The notes below the pieces were generated by a model. The model searched no databases. It was not told the origin of the DNA and saw nothing but the letters and a program-made list of their open reading frames with translations. This document shows, piece after piece, positions 1-7,218 of a DNA stretch of 35,310 nt (the stretch's first letter is position 1; the number at the start of each line of letters is the position of its first letter). The DNA is from Bryobacterales bacterium (GTDB taxonomy: Bacteria > Acidobacteriota > Terriglobia > Bryobacterales > Bryobacteraceae). The stretch is taken from assembly GCA_016789745.1 (NCBI GenBank), contig JAEUQF010000300.1, positions 1 to 35,310 on the forward strand, written 5' to 3'. Made by a program: the position numbers and the translations under genes.

Positions 1-1
1 C

Positions 2-895
2 GTGGAAGCCGCGCAGGGAGAGAACGTCAAGACGCCGCGTTGGATGGGTGGCAAGATGCCGCTTACGGCGCAGTTGGCGGCCGAGGAGCGCGCCTTGCGG
101 CGCGGGCTCCGTCAAGCATGGCTAACTGGCGGCGAGCAGGCTTGCACCGCACTGCTGCGGCTTGAATGGAAGGCGTCGGAAGAGGTGGCCGAGCGGCTGA
201 CCGCCCACGTGGCGCGCCAGGCGAAGGCTTTCCCCATCCCCGCGGACGAGCCGGTGTGCGTGGAGCGAATCACGCGCCGTCGTTCGCAGTTGATTCTCTT
301 CCACGTGGTGGCCGGACGATCCGTGAACCGCGCGCTGGCGTGGGTGGCCGGTAAGCGGCTCGGCGTGCCGGGCAGTGTCGTGGCGAACTTAGATGATCAC
401 GGCTTCCTGTTGTCCGTGGATGCGCGGAAAGCCCCCAGCGACGAAGCGCTTCGTACCGCATTTCGCCCCGACGGCTGGCAGCAGGATCTGCGCGATGCAC
501 TGGCCGCCAACGAAACGCTCGGGCGCAAGTTCCGCGCCGTTGCGGAGACTGGACAATTGCTGCCCCGCAAGAGCCTGCGGGGTGCCGTGACGCCGAAGTC
601 GGCCACTTGGAGCGCCGCGCTGCTCTATACCACTCTGCTTCGCCATGAGCCGGAACATCCGCTTCTCAAAGAGGCGCTACGCGAAGTGATGGAAGATGAA
701 CTCGACGGCCCCCGCGCGCAGGAGGAAGCCGCACGCCTATATGCAACCCCGTGGGAGGTCCACAATCTACCCCGGCCCTCGCCTTTCGGCATCCCGCTGT
801 TCGCCTTCTGGAATCGCGAGATCGTGCAGGCAGCCGATCCCGACCGCGCACTGGATGAACTGGTGACATCGCTCTATGAGGAGTGGGACGCATGA
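2..895 (+). CDS. Ligase-associated DEXH-box helicase, C-terminal part (partial at window edge)
   Basis: This is an open frame of about 297 codons that runs off the left edge, so the true start and the helicase motor motifs are outside the window. The visible part resembles the C-terminal region of Lhr-like helicases of the ligase-associated DNA-repair module (TIGR04121 type), including the stretch ILFHVVAGRSVNRALAW near residue 98. The strongest support is context: the stop codon overlaps the ATG of a PdeM-like phosphoesterase (ATGA, 892-895), the usual partner in this module. Known members are superfamily 2 ATPases thought to act with an ATP-dependent DNA ligase, an exonuclease and PdeM in DNA damage repair. 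Identification rests on the C-terminal part only, so a general Lhr-family helicase is possible. Confidence 0.75.
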   Translation: MEAAQGENVKTPRWMGGKMPLTAQLAAEERALRRGLRQAWLTGGEQACTALLRLEWKASEEVAERLTAHVARQAKAFPIPADEPVCVERITRRRSQLILFHVVAGRSVNRALAWVAGKRLGVPGSVVANLDDHGFLLSVDARKAPSDEALRTAFRPDGWQQDLRDALAANETLGRKFRAVAETGQLLPRKSLRGAVTPKSATWSAALLYTTLLRHEPEHPLLKEALREVMEDELDGPRAQEEAARLYATPWEVHNLPRPSPFGIPLFAFWNREIVQAADPDRALDELVTSLYEEWDA

Positions 896-1584
896 GCCGG
901 CTGGTGGAGATCCGCGCGGGCTGGTGGGCGCATGTGTCGGGCGCGGTGTGGGTGCCGGAGATCCGCACGGTGCTATTGGCCGACGCGCATCTTGGCTATG
1001 GCTGGGCGCAGCGGCGGCGTGGCGAACTGGGTCCGGTGGCCGACGAAGCGGCAAGTGAAAAAGTGTTGGCGCTGGCAGCGGAGTTGGAGCCGGAGCAGAT
1101 GGTGTTTCTCGGGGACCTGGTGCACGCACCAAATCCGGCCCCCCGAGAACGACTGCTAGTGGAGAGTACCTTAGACCGCTTATCGGAGCTGGCCGGGTTG
1201 ACGTTAGTTGTTGGGAATCATGACCGTGGTTTTGTACGAGATTTTGCCGGTGCGAAGCTGCGTGTGCAGCCGGCATGGTCCTGGCAGGATGCGCTGGCAC
1301 TGCACGGCGACAAAGTTCCGCCACCGGAGCAGGGCCGTTACCTGGTGTTGGGGCATTTTCATCCCTCCCTGGTGATTGAAGACAATGCCGGAGCGCGGCA
1401 GCGGGTTCCGGTATTCGTGCATAGCGCCGCCTGCCTGGTGCTGCCCGCGTTTTCCCCCTATGCCGCCGGGTGGGACCTGCGGCGCGGCATTCCGTCCCCG
1501 TTGCAGCCGCTGTTGACCGGCGCCCGGAGGCAATTGATTGCCACCAGTGGCAAGCGCCTGTTTCCCCTATCGCCGAAGGTCTGA
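892..1584 (+). CDS. pdeM: Ligase-associated DNA damage response endonuclease PdeM-like metallophosphoesterase
   Basis: Calcineurin-like metallophosphoesterase of 230 residues. The metal-binding motifs are in order: LLADAHLGYG (DxH) near residue 25, FLGDLVH (GDxxH) near 73, VVGNHDRG (GNHD) near 108 and LGHFHPS (GHxH) near 152. This order and size match the PdeM family (TIGR04123) of the ligase-associated repair module, which is predicted to cut nucleic acid phosphodiesters. The ATG at 892 is chosen because it overlaps the helicase stop codon in an ATGA arrangement. A start three codons upstream is open but not needed. The overlap suggests translational coupling with the helicase. Confidence 0.9.
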   Translation: MSRLVEIRAGWWAHVSGAVWVPEIRTVLLADAHLGYGWAQRRRGELGPVADEAASEKVLALAAELEPEQMVFLGDLVHAPNPAPRERLLVESTLDRLSELAGLTLVVGNHDRGFVRDFAGAKLRVQPAWSWQDALALHGDKVPPPEQGRYLVLGHFHPSLVIEDNAGARQRVPVFVHSAACLVLPAFSPYAAGWDLRRGIPSPLQPLLTGARRQLIATSGKRLFPLSPKV

Positions 1585-1596
1585 TAGGATCTTGCG

Positions 1597-2760
1597 GTGC
1601 GTCGAGTCACTGCGATTTCCGTCATTCTTTTGGCGCCCGGCCTGCTGCTGGCGCAGAGCGCGGGTTCCTACTATCCCGGCCGGCATGACGACTGGCAACG
1701 GAAGTCACCAGCCGAGGCCGGCTTTAACGCTTCCAAGCTGGATGAGGCTATCGCCTTCATCAAGAGCAAGGAATCGAAGAAGCCGCGCGACCTGCGGGCG
1801 GCCCATTACCTGAGCTTCGGCCGCGAGCCCTACGGCGAGCCGGCCGGCCCCTACAAAGATCGCGGCGACATGACAGGCATCATCCTGCGCGGGGGCTACC
1901 TGGTGGCCGAGTGGGGCGAGCCCTGGCGCGTCGACATGACCTTCAGCGTGACCAAGAGCTATCTGTCGACCACCGTCGGCCTGGCCGTGCAGGACGGGCT
2001 GATCGCTTCTATTCACGATCCGGTCGGCCGCTACGTGCAGACCGGCGAGTTCGACAAACCCCTGAACGCGAAGATCACCTGGGACCATCTGCTGCGCCAG
2101 ACCAGCGATTGGGAAGGCACGCTGTGGGGCAAGCCCGACTGGGCCGACCGTCCGCCCGCGGGCGCCGATGCCCTGGAAGCCTATCGCAACCGCAAGCATG
2201 CCGAACCCGGCACCACCTACAAATACAACGATACGCGTGTGAACCTGCTGGCCTACGCAGCGCTACAGGTGTTCCGCCGGCCTCTGCCGCAGGTGTTGAA
2301 GGAGCGCATCATGGATCCGATCGGTGCTTCGCAGACCTGGCGCTGGTACGGCTACGACAATTCGTGGGTCAATATCGACGGCGTGCAGATGCAATCGGTG
2401 GCCGGTGGGGCGCACTTCGGCGGCGGCCTGTGGATCAGCGCGCGCGACCATGCGCGCTTCGGCCTGCTGACGCTACGCAACGGCAAGTGGAAGGACAAGC
2501 AACTGCTGGCAGCCGAGTGGGTGCAGCAGGCACGCACGCCGACGCCGGTCCAGCGCACCTACGGCTTCATGAACTGGTTTCTGAACACGGACAGGAAGAT
2601 GTGGCCGAGCGCACCGGAACAGGCCTTCGCGCACATCGGCAATGGGACGAACATCGTCTACTGCGATCCGGTGAATGATCTGGTGATCGTGCTGCGGTGG
2701 TTTGACGGGGAGGCCTTCGATCCCTTCCTCAAACAGGTACAGGCGGCGTTAGGCAAGTAA
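1597..2760 (+). CDS. Secreted beta-lactamase-family serine hydrolase
   Basis: A 387-residue protein starting with GTG, preceded by an AGGA element. Residues 1-20 form a signal peptide (two Arg, hydrophobic core, then LLAQSA). The catalytic SxxK motif is SVTK at 117-120. The second motif appears as YND near 210, where the family more often has YxN, and HIGNG near the C-terminus takes the place of the KTG-like motif. These place it in Pfam Beta-lactamase (PF00144), which includes class C beta-lactamases, esterases and D-aminopeptidases. The true substrate cannot be read from sequence. It lies 12 bp after pdeM on the same strand and may be cotranscribed, but a functional link is not evident. Confidence 0.85.
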   Translation: MRRVTAISVILLAPGLLLAQSAGSYYPGRHDDWQRKSPAEAGFNASKLDEAIAFIKSKESKKPRDLRAAHYLSFGREPYGEPAGPYKDRGDMTGIILRGGYLVAEWGEPWRVDMTFSVTKSYLSTTVGLAVQDGLIASIHDPVGRYVQTGEFDKPLNAKITWDHLLRQTSDWEGTLWGKPDWADRPPAGADALEAYRNRKHAEPGTTYKYNDTRVNLLAYAALQVFRRPLPQVLKERIMDPIGASQTWRWYGYDNSWVNIDGVQMQSVAGGAHFGGGLWISARDHARFGLLTLRNGKWKDKQLLAAEWVQQARTPTPVQRTYGFMNWFLNTDRKMWPSAPEQAFAHIGNGTNIVYCDPVNDLVIVLRWFDGEAFDPFLKQVQAALGK

Positions 2761-2799
2761 CGGTTGCCGTGGTTCAGTTGTCCCACCACAGGGGTGACC

Positions 2800-3303
2800 T
2801 TGCCGCTGCGCATTGTACGGTTCTTCGCGTTGGTGTTGGGAGCGCTGGCGCTGACCATGGAGTCCGCGCACGTGCTGGAGTTGCCGCAGAAGCTGGAGTA
2901 CCCGCCGGAGTTGTACTCGGCGGTGAACACTACGCTGTACCGCTATTTCGCCTTCATCGGCGGGCTGTACAAGATCGCGGCCATTTCGCTGGTGGCGCTT
3001 CTGGCGTATCTCACGCGTCATGACGGCCGCGCCGGGCGGCTCAGCTTCTATGCCCTATTGGGCATGGGCCTTTCGCTGATGACGTGGGCGCTGATCGTGG
3101 CGCCGGTGAACGGGGAAATCGGACGCGCGCTCGACCGCGCTCCGCAAACGGTGCCGAGCCTGTGGACTGAACTCCGCATGCGCTGGGAGACCGGCCACGT
3201 GATCGGTTTCGTGCTGCACCTGGCAGGGTTCGCGGCGCTGGTATTGTCAGTGTTGGACAACGGGCTTAGGACAACGTTGAAATCTCACCCGGCCAGCACG
3301 TAG
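2800..3303 (+). CDS. Small multi-pass membrane protein, DUF1772-like
   Basis: About 167 residues with four hydrophobic segments: near the N-terminus (RIVRFFALVLGALAL), around 60-80, around 90-110 and at the C-terminus. The spacing and the Trp/Glu/His-bearing loop before the last helix (LRMRWETGHVIGF) resemble the DUF1772/anthrone-oxygenase-like family. The start is uncertain: TTG at 2800 is chosen because an AGGGG element sits just upstream and translation begins close to the first helix. TTG at 2764 and GTG at 2794 are alternatives. Its 3' end overlaps the convergent glycosyltransferase gene by 19 bp. No specific function can be assigned. Confidence 0.65.
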   Translation: MPLRIVRFFALVLGALALTMESAHVLELPQKLEYPPELYSAVNTTLYRYFAFIGGLYKIAAISLVALLAYLTRHDGRAGRLSFYALLGMGLSLMTWALIVAPVNGEIGRALDRAPQTVPSLWTELRMRWETGHVIGFVLHLAGFAALVLSVLDNGLRTTLKSHPAST

Positions 3304-4292
3304 TCGGTGCCGGCTTCGAAGCCATGGCCGTTCAGCCATCCCGCGATCTGCTCCCGCGCACCGCGATTCGTCACACAGGAAATCACGAAGCACTGCGCCG
3401 GCCCCGGAATCTGCTCCGGCGCGTATACCGGCACGCCGTCGATCCGCTGTCCGCACTTGCGCGGGTTGATGTCGATCCAGCCATCGGGCTGTACACCCAT
3501 TTCCTGCAACGCTCGCAACCGCCGGCGCGTTTCCCTTCCCGCTCCCCAGAACAGCAGCTTGCGATGGCCAATCGGCGCGTCCCGCAACCAGCGATGCAGA
3601 TAGCCGGCTTTGCAGGCAAAGAACGCCCGTGTGTCATAGCGTGGATCCGTGCGTGAAAGTCTGCCTGGCGGGTCATGCCAATCCAGCAGAACCTCCGGGA
3701 CCTTCTCCATCCGCACGCCGCCTTCCAGCCAGCGCAGCCATAACTCGTAGTCTTCCGGAAACGGCCCAGCCCGCCAGGCTCCCAGCCGCTCCACGATCTC
3801 GCGCCGGAACAATACTGATGGATGCGCGAACGGCGATTCCACGAACCGAAACAGCGCGATCTCCTCATGCGTGCGCACCGAATTGATCCAATCCACGTAC
3901 GCTGCGTAGCCCGCCTGGCTCGCGATGCTCCCGGCGTGCCGCACCAGGCAGGACACCAGGCCGGTGTCCCGCCGCTCGTCCAGGAGACGCATCTGCAGTT
4001 CGAAGCGCTCCGGCGCACAGACGTCGTCGGCATCCATGCGGGCGATACAAGCACCCTGCGCCCGCTCCAGCCCATAGTTCAACGCCGCCACGATATCGGC
4101 CTCCGGTAGCGAATGCACGCGAATGCGCGAATCCCGCAAGGCCCAGTCGCGCAGCACCTCCACGGTGGCATCGGAGGATCCGTTCTCTACGGCAATCACT
4201 TCGAAGCCGGCAAAGGTCTGCGCCAGCAGACTCTCCATGGCCACTCCGACGCACCCCGCGCCGTTGTGCACCGGCAATAGGACGCTGAGCAT
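3285..4292 (-). CDS. Family 2 glycosyltransferase with a C-terminal Rossmann-like extension
   Basis: A 335-residue protein. Residues 1-220 are a GT-A glycosyltransferase fold: the N-terminal strand MLSVLLPVHNG, then VENGSSDAT, then the metal-binding DxD region ARMDADDVC near 85, and the acceptor-side motif FPEDYELWLRW near 175. Residues from about 235 onward start with KLLFWGAGRETRRRL and look like a small nucleotide-binding (Rossmann-like) domain, as seen in some cell-surface polysaccharide enzymes. The enzyme probably transfers a sugar from a nucleotide-sugar donor in the cytoplasm; donor and acceptor are unknown. The ATG at 4292 overlaps the stop of the upstream DUF4256 gene (TGATG), so the two are likely translationally coupled. 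Confidence 0.85.
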   Translation of the reverse strand: MLSVLLPVHNGAGCVGVAMESLLAQTFAGFEVIAVENGSSDATVEVLRDWALRDSRIRVHSLPEADIVAALNYGLERAQGACIARMDADDVCAPERFELQMRLLDERRDTGLVSCLVRHAGSIASQAGYAAYVDWINSVRTHEEIALFRFVESPFAHPSVLFRREIVERLGAWRAGPFPEDYELWLRWLEGGVRMEKVPEVLLDWHDPPGRLSRTDPRYDTRAFFACKAGYLHRWLRDAPIGHRKLLFWGAGRETRRRLRALQEMGVQPDGWIDINPRKCGQRIDGVPVYAPEQIPGPAQCFVISCVTNRGAREQIAGWLNGHGFEAGTDYVLAG

Positions 4293-4822
4293 CAGACCCG
4301 CAGCACACCCCGGAAGCCGCGCACCGCATAGTACGACTCGGCCCCGTTGTGATACAGGAACACCGTGTCGTAGCGGCGGTCGCAGAACAGAGCGCCGCCC
4401 AGCTTCCGAATCCGCTCCGGCGTCTGGATCCAACTGGAAGTTTTCAGGTCGAACGCGCCCAGCGTTTGCAGATAGCGGTACTGCTCCTCGGTCAGCATCT
4501 CCACACCCATCGCGGCGGCCAGATCCTGGGCGCTGTTCGCCGGCTTGTGCTCTTTCCGGGCATCCAGGGCCGCGCGGTCATAGCACACGCTACGTCGCCC
4601 CTTCGGACTTTCCGGCGAGCAGTCGAAGAACAGGTATTCCCCGGTCTTTTCGTCCTGTCCCACCACGTCCGGTTCTCCACCGCTCTGTTCCATCTCCGCC
4701 AGCGAACGCAGTTTGCCGGGGCTGGCCTCCAGCCGAGCCAGCACGTTCGCCCACGTGTGCCCGGAGTGCCGCGCTTTGTTCTTTTCAAACCGCGTTTGCA
4801 GCGTTTTCAACAGATCCTGCAT
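4292..4822 (-). CDS. DUF4256 domain-containing protein
   Basis: A 176-residue soluble protein that matches what I recall of DUF4256 (PF14066): an N-terminal helix MQDLLKTLQTRFEKNK, then EMEQSGGEPDVVGQD, then YLFFDCSPESPKGRRS, and a C-terminal DTVFLYHNGAESYYAVRG. The family is about this size, so the protein appears complete. No signal peptide or membrane segment is present. Its function is unknown in the literature I know. It starts four bases after the UxuA-like gene stop and overlaps the glycosyltransferase start, so it is the middle gene of a three-gene unit. Confidence 0.8.
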   Translation of the reverse strand: MQDLLKTLQTRFEKNKARHSGHTWANVLARLEASPGKLRSLAEMEQSGGEPDVVGQDEKTGEYLFFDCSPESPKGRRSVCYDRAALDARKEHKPANSAQDLAAAMGVEMLTEEQYRYLQTLGAFDLKTSSWIQTPERIRKLGGALFCDRRYDTVFLYHNGAESYYAVRGFRGVLRV

Positions 4823-4825
4823 CGC

Positions 4826-5902
4826 CTACCCTACCTCTTCATTGGCCCGCCGCAGCAACGCACGCATATACGCGATGCAGTACGCCGTACCCGCGCGCCG
4901 AATGCCGGTATCCCCCGCCAACTGCGGCACATGGTCCGGCACCACCGTCCCGTTAAACTTCACCTTTCGCAGCGCTTTCATCACCTGGTACATATCCATA
5001 TAGCCATCATCGGGAAAGCTCTCGATAAACTCTGGCATCGGCGAACTCACGTTGCGGAAATGGATGTCCACCAGTTTCCCGCGGCCACCAAAGTCGGCAA
5101 TCATCTCGAACACATCCTTGCCCATCTGTGTGCCGCCTTCCGACCATGTGCCGACGCAGAACGTCAGGCCCCAATGCTTGCTGTTGCCGGCAATTTCCTC
5201 GGCGCGCTTGTAGCCATCGTAGTGCACCAATACCTTCGCCACGCCGTTCATCTTCGCCACTGGCGGATCATCCGGATGCAGCGCCAGCCGGACGTTCGCC
5301 TTCTCTGCTATAGGCAATACCGCCTTCATGAAGTAAGTGTAGGTGGCCCAGATGTCATCGGTCGAGTACTCCCGTTCAAACGCCTGCTTCTCGACCTTCG
5401 AACGGAAGTCGGACAGCTTGAACTGGCGCGCCTTATACCCCCGCGGCGTCATGACTTCCGCGGTGGTGTAGGTATTGGCGGGATGCCAGTCGTAGTTGGC
5501 CACTGGAATCCCCAGCTTGCCGCAGTCCTTCAAAAACGTGCAGTACGTTTCGATCAACTGATCGCGCCTGCCCCGCCCCAACTGCACGTCCAACTCCCGA
5601 TACGCATAGTGAACGCCGCTGTAGATCTTCATGCCGAACTTCGCCAGCCGGTCCTGTGTGGCTTTGATCATGGCGAAGTCAGCCGAATTGCCGAATTCAA
5701 TCCGCGCCCAGCGCACGCCGAGTTGCTGGAGAAACAGCAGATCCTCGTCGTTCATGTTGCGGATCGGCATGCGGTGGGACAGCTTGATGTTGCCGGGCTG
5801 GTACTCATCAATGGCGGCTTTGGAAGGAGACGGGGCGGCCGCTGCCAGCGCGGGCAGGGCCGCCGTCGAAACAAGCTTGAAGGCGTCGCGGCGGGTAGGC
5901 AT
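4826..5902 (-). CDS. Exported UxuA-like (mannonate dehydratase family) TIM-barrel protein
   Basis: A 358-residue protein. The N-terminus MPTRRDAFKLVSTAALPALAAAA resembles a Tat signal (paired Arg, hydrophobic segment, Ala-rich end). The remainder is a xylose-isomerase-like TIM barrel with features of mannonate dehydratase: NYDWHPANTYTT near 135, ALHPDDPP near 208 and VDIHFRNVSSP near 280. The Asp/His-rich sites fit metal binding. UxuA normally dehydrates D-mannonate in the cytoplasm in hexuronate breakdown, so an exported relative is unusual and may act on another sugar acid. It leads the operon with DUF4256 and the glycosyltransferase. Confidence 0.75.
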   Translation of the reverse strand: MPTRRDAFKLVSTAALPALAAAAPSPSKAAIDEYQPGNIKLSHRMPIRNMNDEDLLFLQQLGVRWARIEFGNSADFAMIKATQDRLAKFGMKIYSGVHYAYRELDVQLGRGRRDQLIETYCTFLKDCGKLGIPVANYDWHPANTYTTAEVMTPRGYKARQFKLSDFRSKVEKQAFEREYSTDDIWATYTYFMKAVLPIAEKANVRLALHPDDPPVAKMNGVAKVLVHYDGYKRAEEIAGNSKHWGLTFCVGTWSEGGTQMGKDVFEMIADFGGRGKLVDIHFRNVSSPMPEFIESFPDDGYMDMYQVMKALRKVKFNGTVVPDHVPQLAGDTGIRRAGTAYCIAYMRALLRRANEEVG

Positions 5903-5917
5903 AGACGCACCAGCATA

Positions 5918-6496
5918 TCAGGGCCGCTGGCGGATGGTTTCCAGCAGCCGGCGAATACCGTCGTCCCAGTCCGGGAACAGGTCCACGTATTGCGTCGCCT
6001 TGGCGATCCGGGTTGGGATCTCGCAAGGTTCCAAACGTACCGGCAGCAGGAAACTGCGGTCCAGCGGCTGACGCGTGGCGCAGTCGAGCGCATAGCGCAG
6101 CTCGCTCTGAAACTGCCCGCGCTTGCACACCGAGCGGGTCGAAAAGATTGCGACAAAGTAGTCTGACATATCGATAGCTCTCTCAATCGAGCGAGGCCAG
6201 TTCTGGCCGGGAAGTAGCTTCTGGCGATCCAGCCAGGGATTGCAGCCATGCTCCTGCAATTGAGAGTACAACTGGTAGGCGGCATCCAGGTCTTCCTCCA
6301 CGTACGCGATGAAGATCCGCGGCTGCGTAAACGCTTCAAAATGATATTCGCCAGAATCCCTCTTCTCAAAGGTGCCCAGCCCGTCCAGTTCAATCCTGAC
6401 CCCGGAGTCGAGACAGCGGCGGAGGAAGCGGACGACCTGCCGCGCCGACGGAGGGCCAGACTGCTTGCGCCAGCGCATCAGCGTGCGGTGTGCCAT
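5918..6496 (-). CDS. TIR-domain protein with an HU-like N-terminal segment
   Basis: A 192-residue protein. Residues 58-185 form a TIR_2-type domain: RIFIAYVEEDLDAAYQLY, then GCNPWLDRQKLLPGQNW, then AIDMSDYFVAIFSTRS, then QFQSELRYAL, where Glu132 is in the position of the catalytic glutamate of NAD-cleaving TIR enzymes. Residues 20-46 (VVRFLRRCLDSGVRIELDGLGTFEKR) align with the second helix and first beta strands of HU/IHF proteins, including the glycine-rich LDGLGTFEKR turn. The gene starts on the base after the stop codon of a small HU-family gene (TAA then ATG), so both are almost certainly made from one mRNA. Bacterial TIR proteins degrade NAD or make cyclic ADP-ribose signals, often in phage defence. 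The HU-like part suggests binding to, or regulation by, bent DNA or the HU partner. I assign the TIR domain confidently, the HU-like part moderately, and the defence role only as inference. Confidence 0.85.
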   Translation of the reverse strand: MAHRTLMRWRKQSGPPSARQVVRFLRRCLDSGVRIELDGLGTFEKRDSGEYHFEAFTQPRIFIAYVEEDLDAAYQLYSQLQEHGCNPWLDRQKLLPGQNWPRSIERAIDMSDYFVAIFSTRSVCKRGQFQSELRYALDCATRQPLDRSFLLPVRLEPCEIPTRIAKATQYVDLFPDWDDGIRRLLETIRQRP

Positions 6497-6727
6497 TTAG
6501 CTCCTCCTGGCGCCGCGTTTGGCGGACTTCACGGCCACCGGCTTCAGTACAACACCGCTGTTCGGCTGTGCCGGCTGCAGCACCCCGATGCCGGGAAGAG
6601 CCACAGGGCTGCCTCGACGTAGTCGTTTCACAATACGGGCCACTGCGGATTCCAGTCGGTCAGCCGCCGCAGCGGGGGCGACGCTGGAATCCCGTGCCAG
6701 TAGATGGATCAGCTCCTTGTTGTTCAT
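6497..6727 (-). CDS. Mini HU/IHF-family DNA-binding protein
   Basis: A 76-residue protein. Residues 1-50 follow the HU pattern: MNNKELIHLLARDSSV (helix 1), a second helix AAADRLESAVARIVKRLRRG, then PVALPGIGVLQPA, which corresponds to the V-x-L-x-GFGTF strand of HU. The long beta arms that clasp DNA are missing or replaced by a short basic tail (KPVAVKSAKRGARRS). HU proteins are usually about 90 residues, so this is a shortened member. The ATG at 6727 is preferred because it opens directly on the conserved helix; an upstream in-frame extension lacks similarity. The gene abuts the TIR gene. Confidence 0.75.
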   Translation of the reverse strand: MNNKELIHLLARDSSVAPAAAADRLESAVARIVKRLRRGSPVALPGIGVLQPAQPNSGVVLKPVAVKSAKRGARRS

Positions 6728-6856
6728 CCTGTCTTGATTATGGGAGGGAGGTTCCAAATTTCGCCCTTCCGATAAGCCCGTGTCAGGCACATAAGGCTAG
6801 TGAAGTCTTTGACTTGCGTGTTTTTGCGAATAGCTGTGACCGCGTTTCGTAACGGC

Positions 6857-6876
6857 CATACAGTCAACGCTGTATG
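6857..6876. promoter_or_regulatory. Perfect inverted repeat CATACAG-N6-CTGTATG in a divergent intergenic region
   Basis: Seven-base arms separated by TCAACG are followed on the plus strand by GAAGGGTTTTTAATTTT. The site lies between the HU/TIR cassette (starting at 6727 on the minus strand) and the small secreted peptide gene (6978, plus strand). It could be an operator for either side or a weak terminator-like hairpin. The stem is AT-rich for this GC-rich genome, which favours a protein-binding site. The 250-bp region 6728-6977 holds no other gene I can support. Confidence 0.4.
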
Positions 6877-6977
6877 AAGGGTTTTTAATTTTGGCTTAAG
6901 GGCTGCTTCATGTCCCCGTGAGATGCTGAAAAGCGGACTGGCACGTAGCCGGTTTCGATTGCGATCAGGAGACGACG

Positions 6978-7148
6978 ATGAAGAAGCTGCTGTCTGTGAT
7001 GCTCGGGCTGACCCTCATCCTGGGTACGGTGACCACGACTTTCGCTCAGGCCGATAAGCCGGAAGAGAAGAAAGAAGAGATGAAGAAGAAGGGCAAGAAG
7101 AAGGGCAAAAAGAAGAGCGCTGGCGACGCACCGCCTCCTGCCGCCTAG
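6978..7148 (+). CDS. Small secreted Lys-rich peptide
   Basis: A 56-codon gene: ATG at 6978, stop TAG at 7146. A good ribosome-binding site, AGGAG, sits at 6967-6971. Residues 1-24 (MKKLLSVMLGLTLILGTVTT, then TFAQ) are a classical signal peptide with an AxA-like cleavage context. The mature part of about 32 residues is highly charged: ADKPEEKKEEMKKKGKKKGK, followed by KKSAGDAPPPAA. It is followed closely by a strong terminator, so it forms a single-gene transcript. No family is recognised. The charged, low-complexity mature peptide may bind anionic cell wall or envelope polymers, but this is inference. Confidence 0.7.
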   Translation: MKKLLSVMLGLTLILGTVTTTFAQADKPEEKKEEMKKKGKKKGKKKSAGDAPPPAA

Positions 7149-7175
7149 ACCTCTCTTCCGCAAGATTTCAGAACT

Positions 7176-7218
7176 GCCGTGCCTGCCGGTTCTCCGGATG
7201 CACGGCGTTTCGCTTTTT
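7176..7218 (+). terminator. Rho-independent terminator
   Basis: The stem pairs GCCGTGC (7176-7182) with GCACGGC (7200-7206), with an inner CCGG-TTCT-CCGG hairpin, followed by TTTCGCTTTTT. It ends the small secreted peptide gene. The T-run overlaps the stop codon of the convergent response regulator gene, so it may also insulate that gene. Confidence 0.85.

Noticed and set aside
122..304. Open frames on the opposite strand of the helicase, subtilase, cytochrome and permease genes
   Set aside because: High GC makes long antisense frames common; they show no recognisable domains or ribosome-binding sites, while the sense frames carry clear motifs.
4349..6166. 605-codon plus-strand frame opposite the DUF4256 and UxuA-like genes
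   Set aside because: It is antisense to genes with clear family motifs, is His/Arg-rich without domains and is typical of GC-rich shadow frames.
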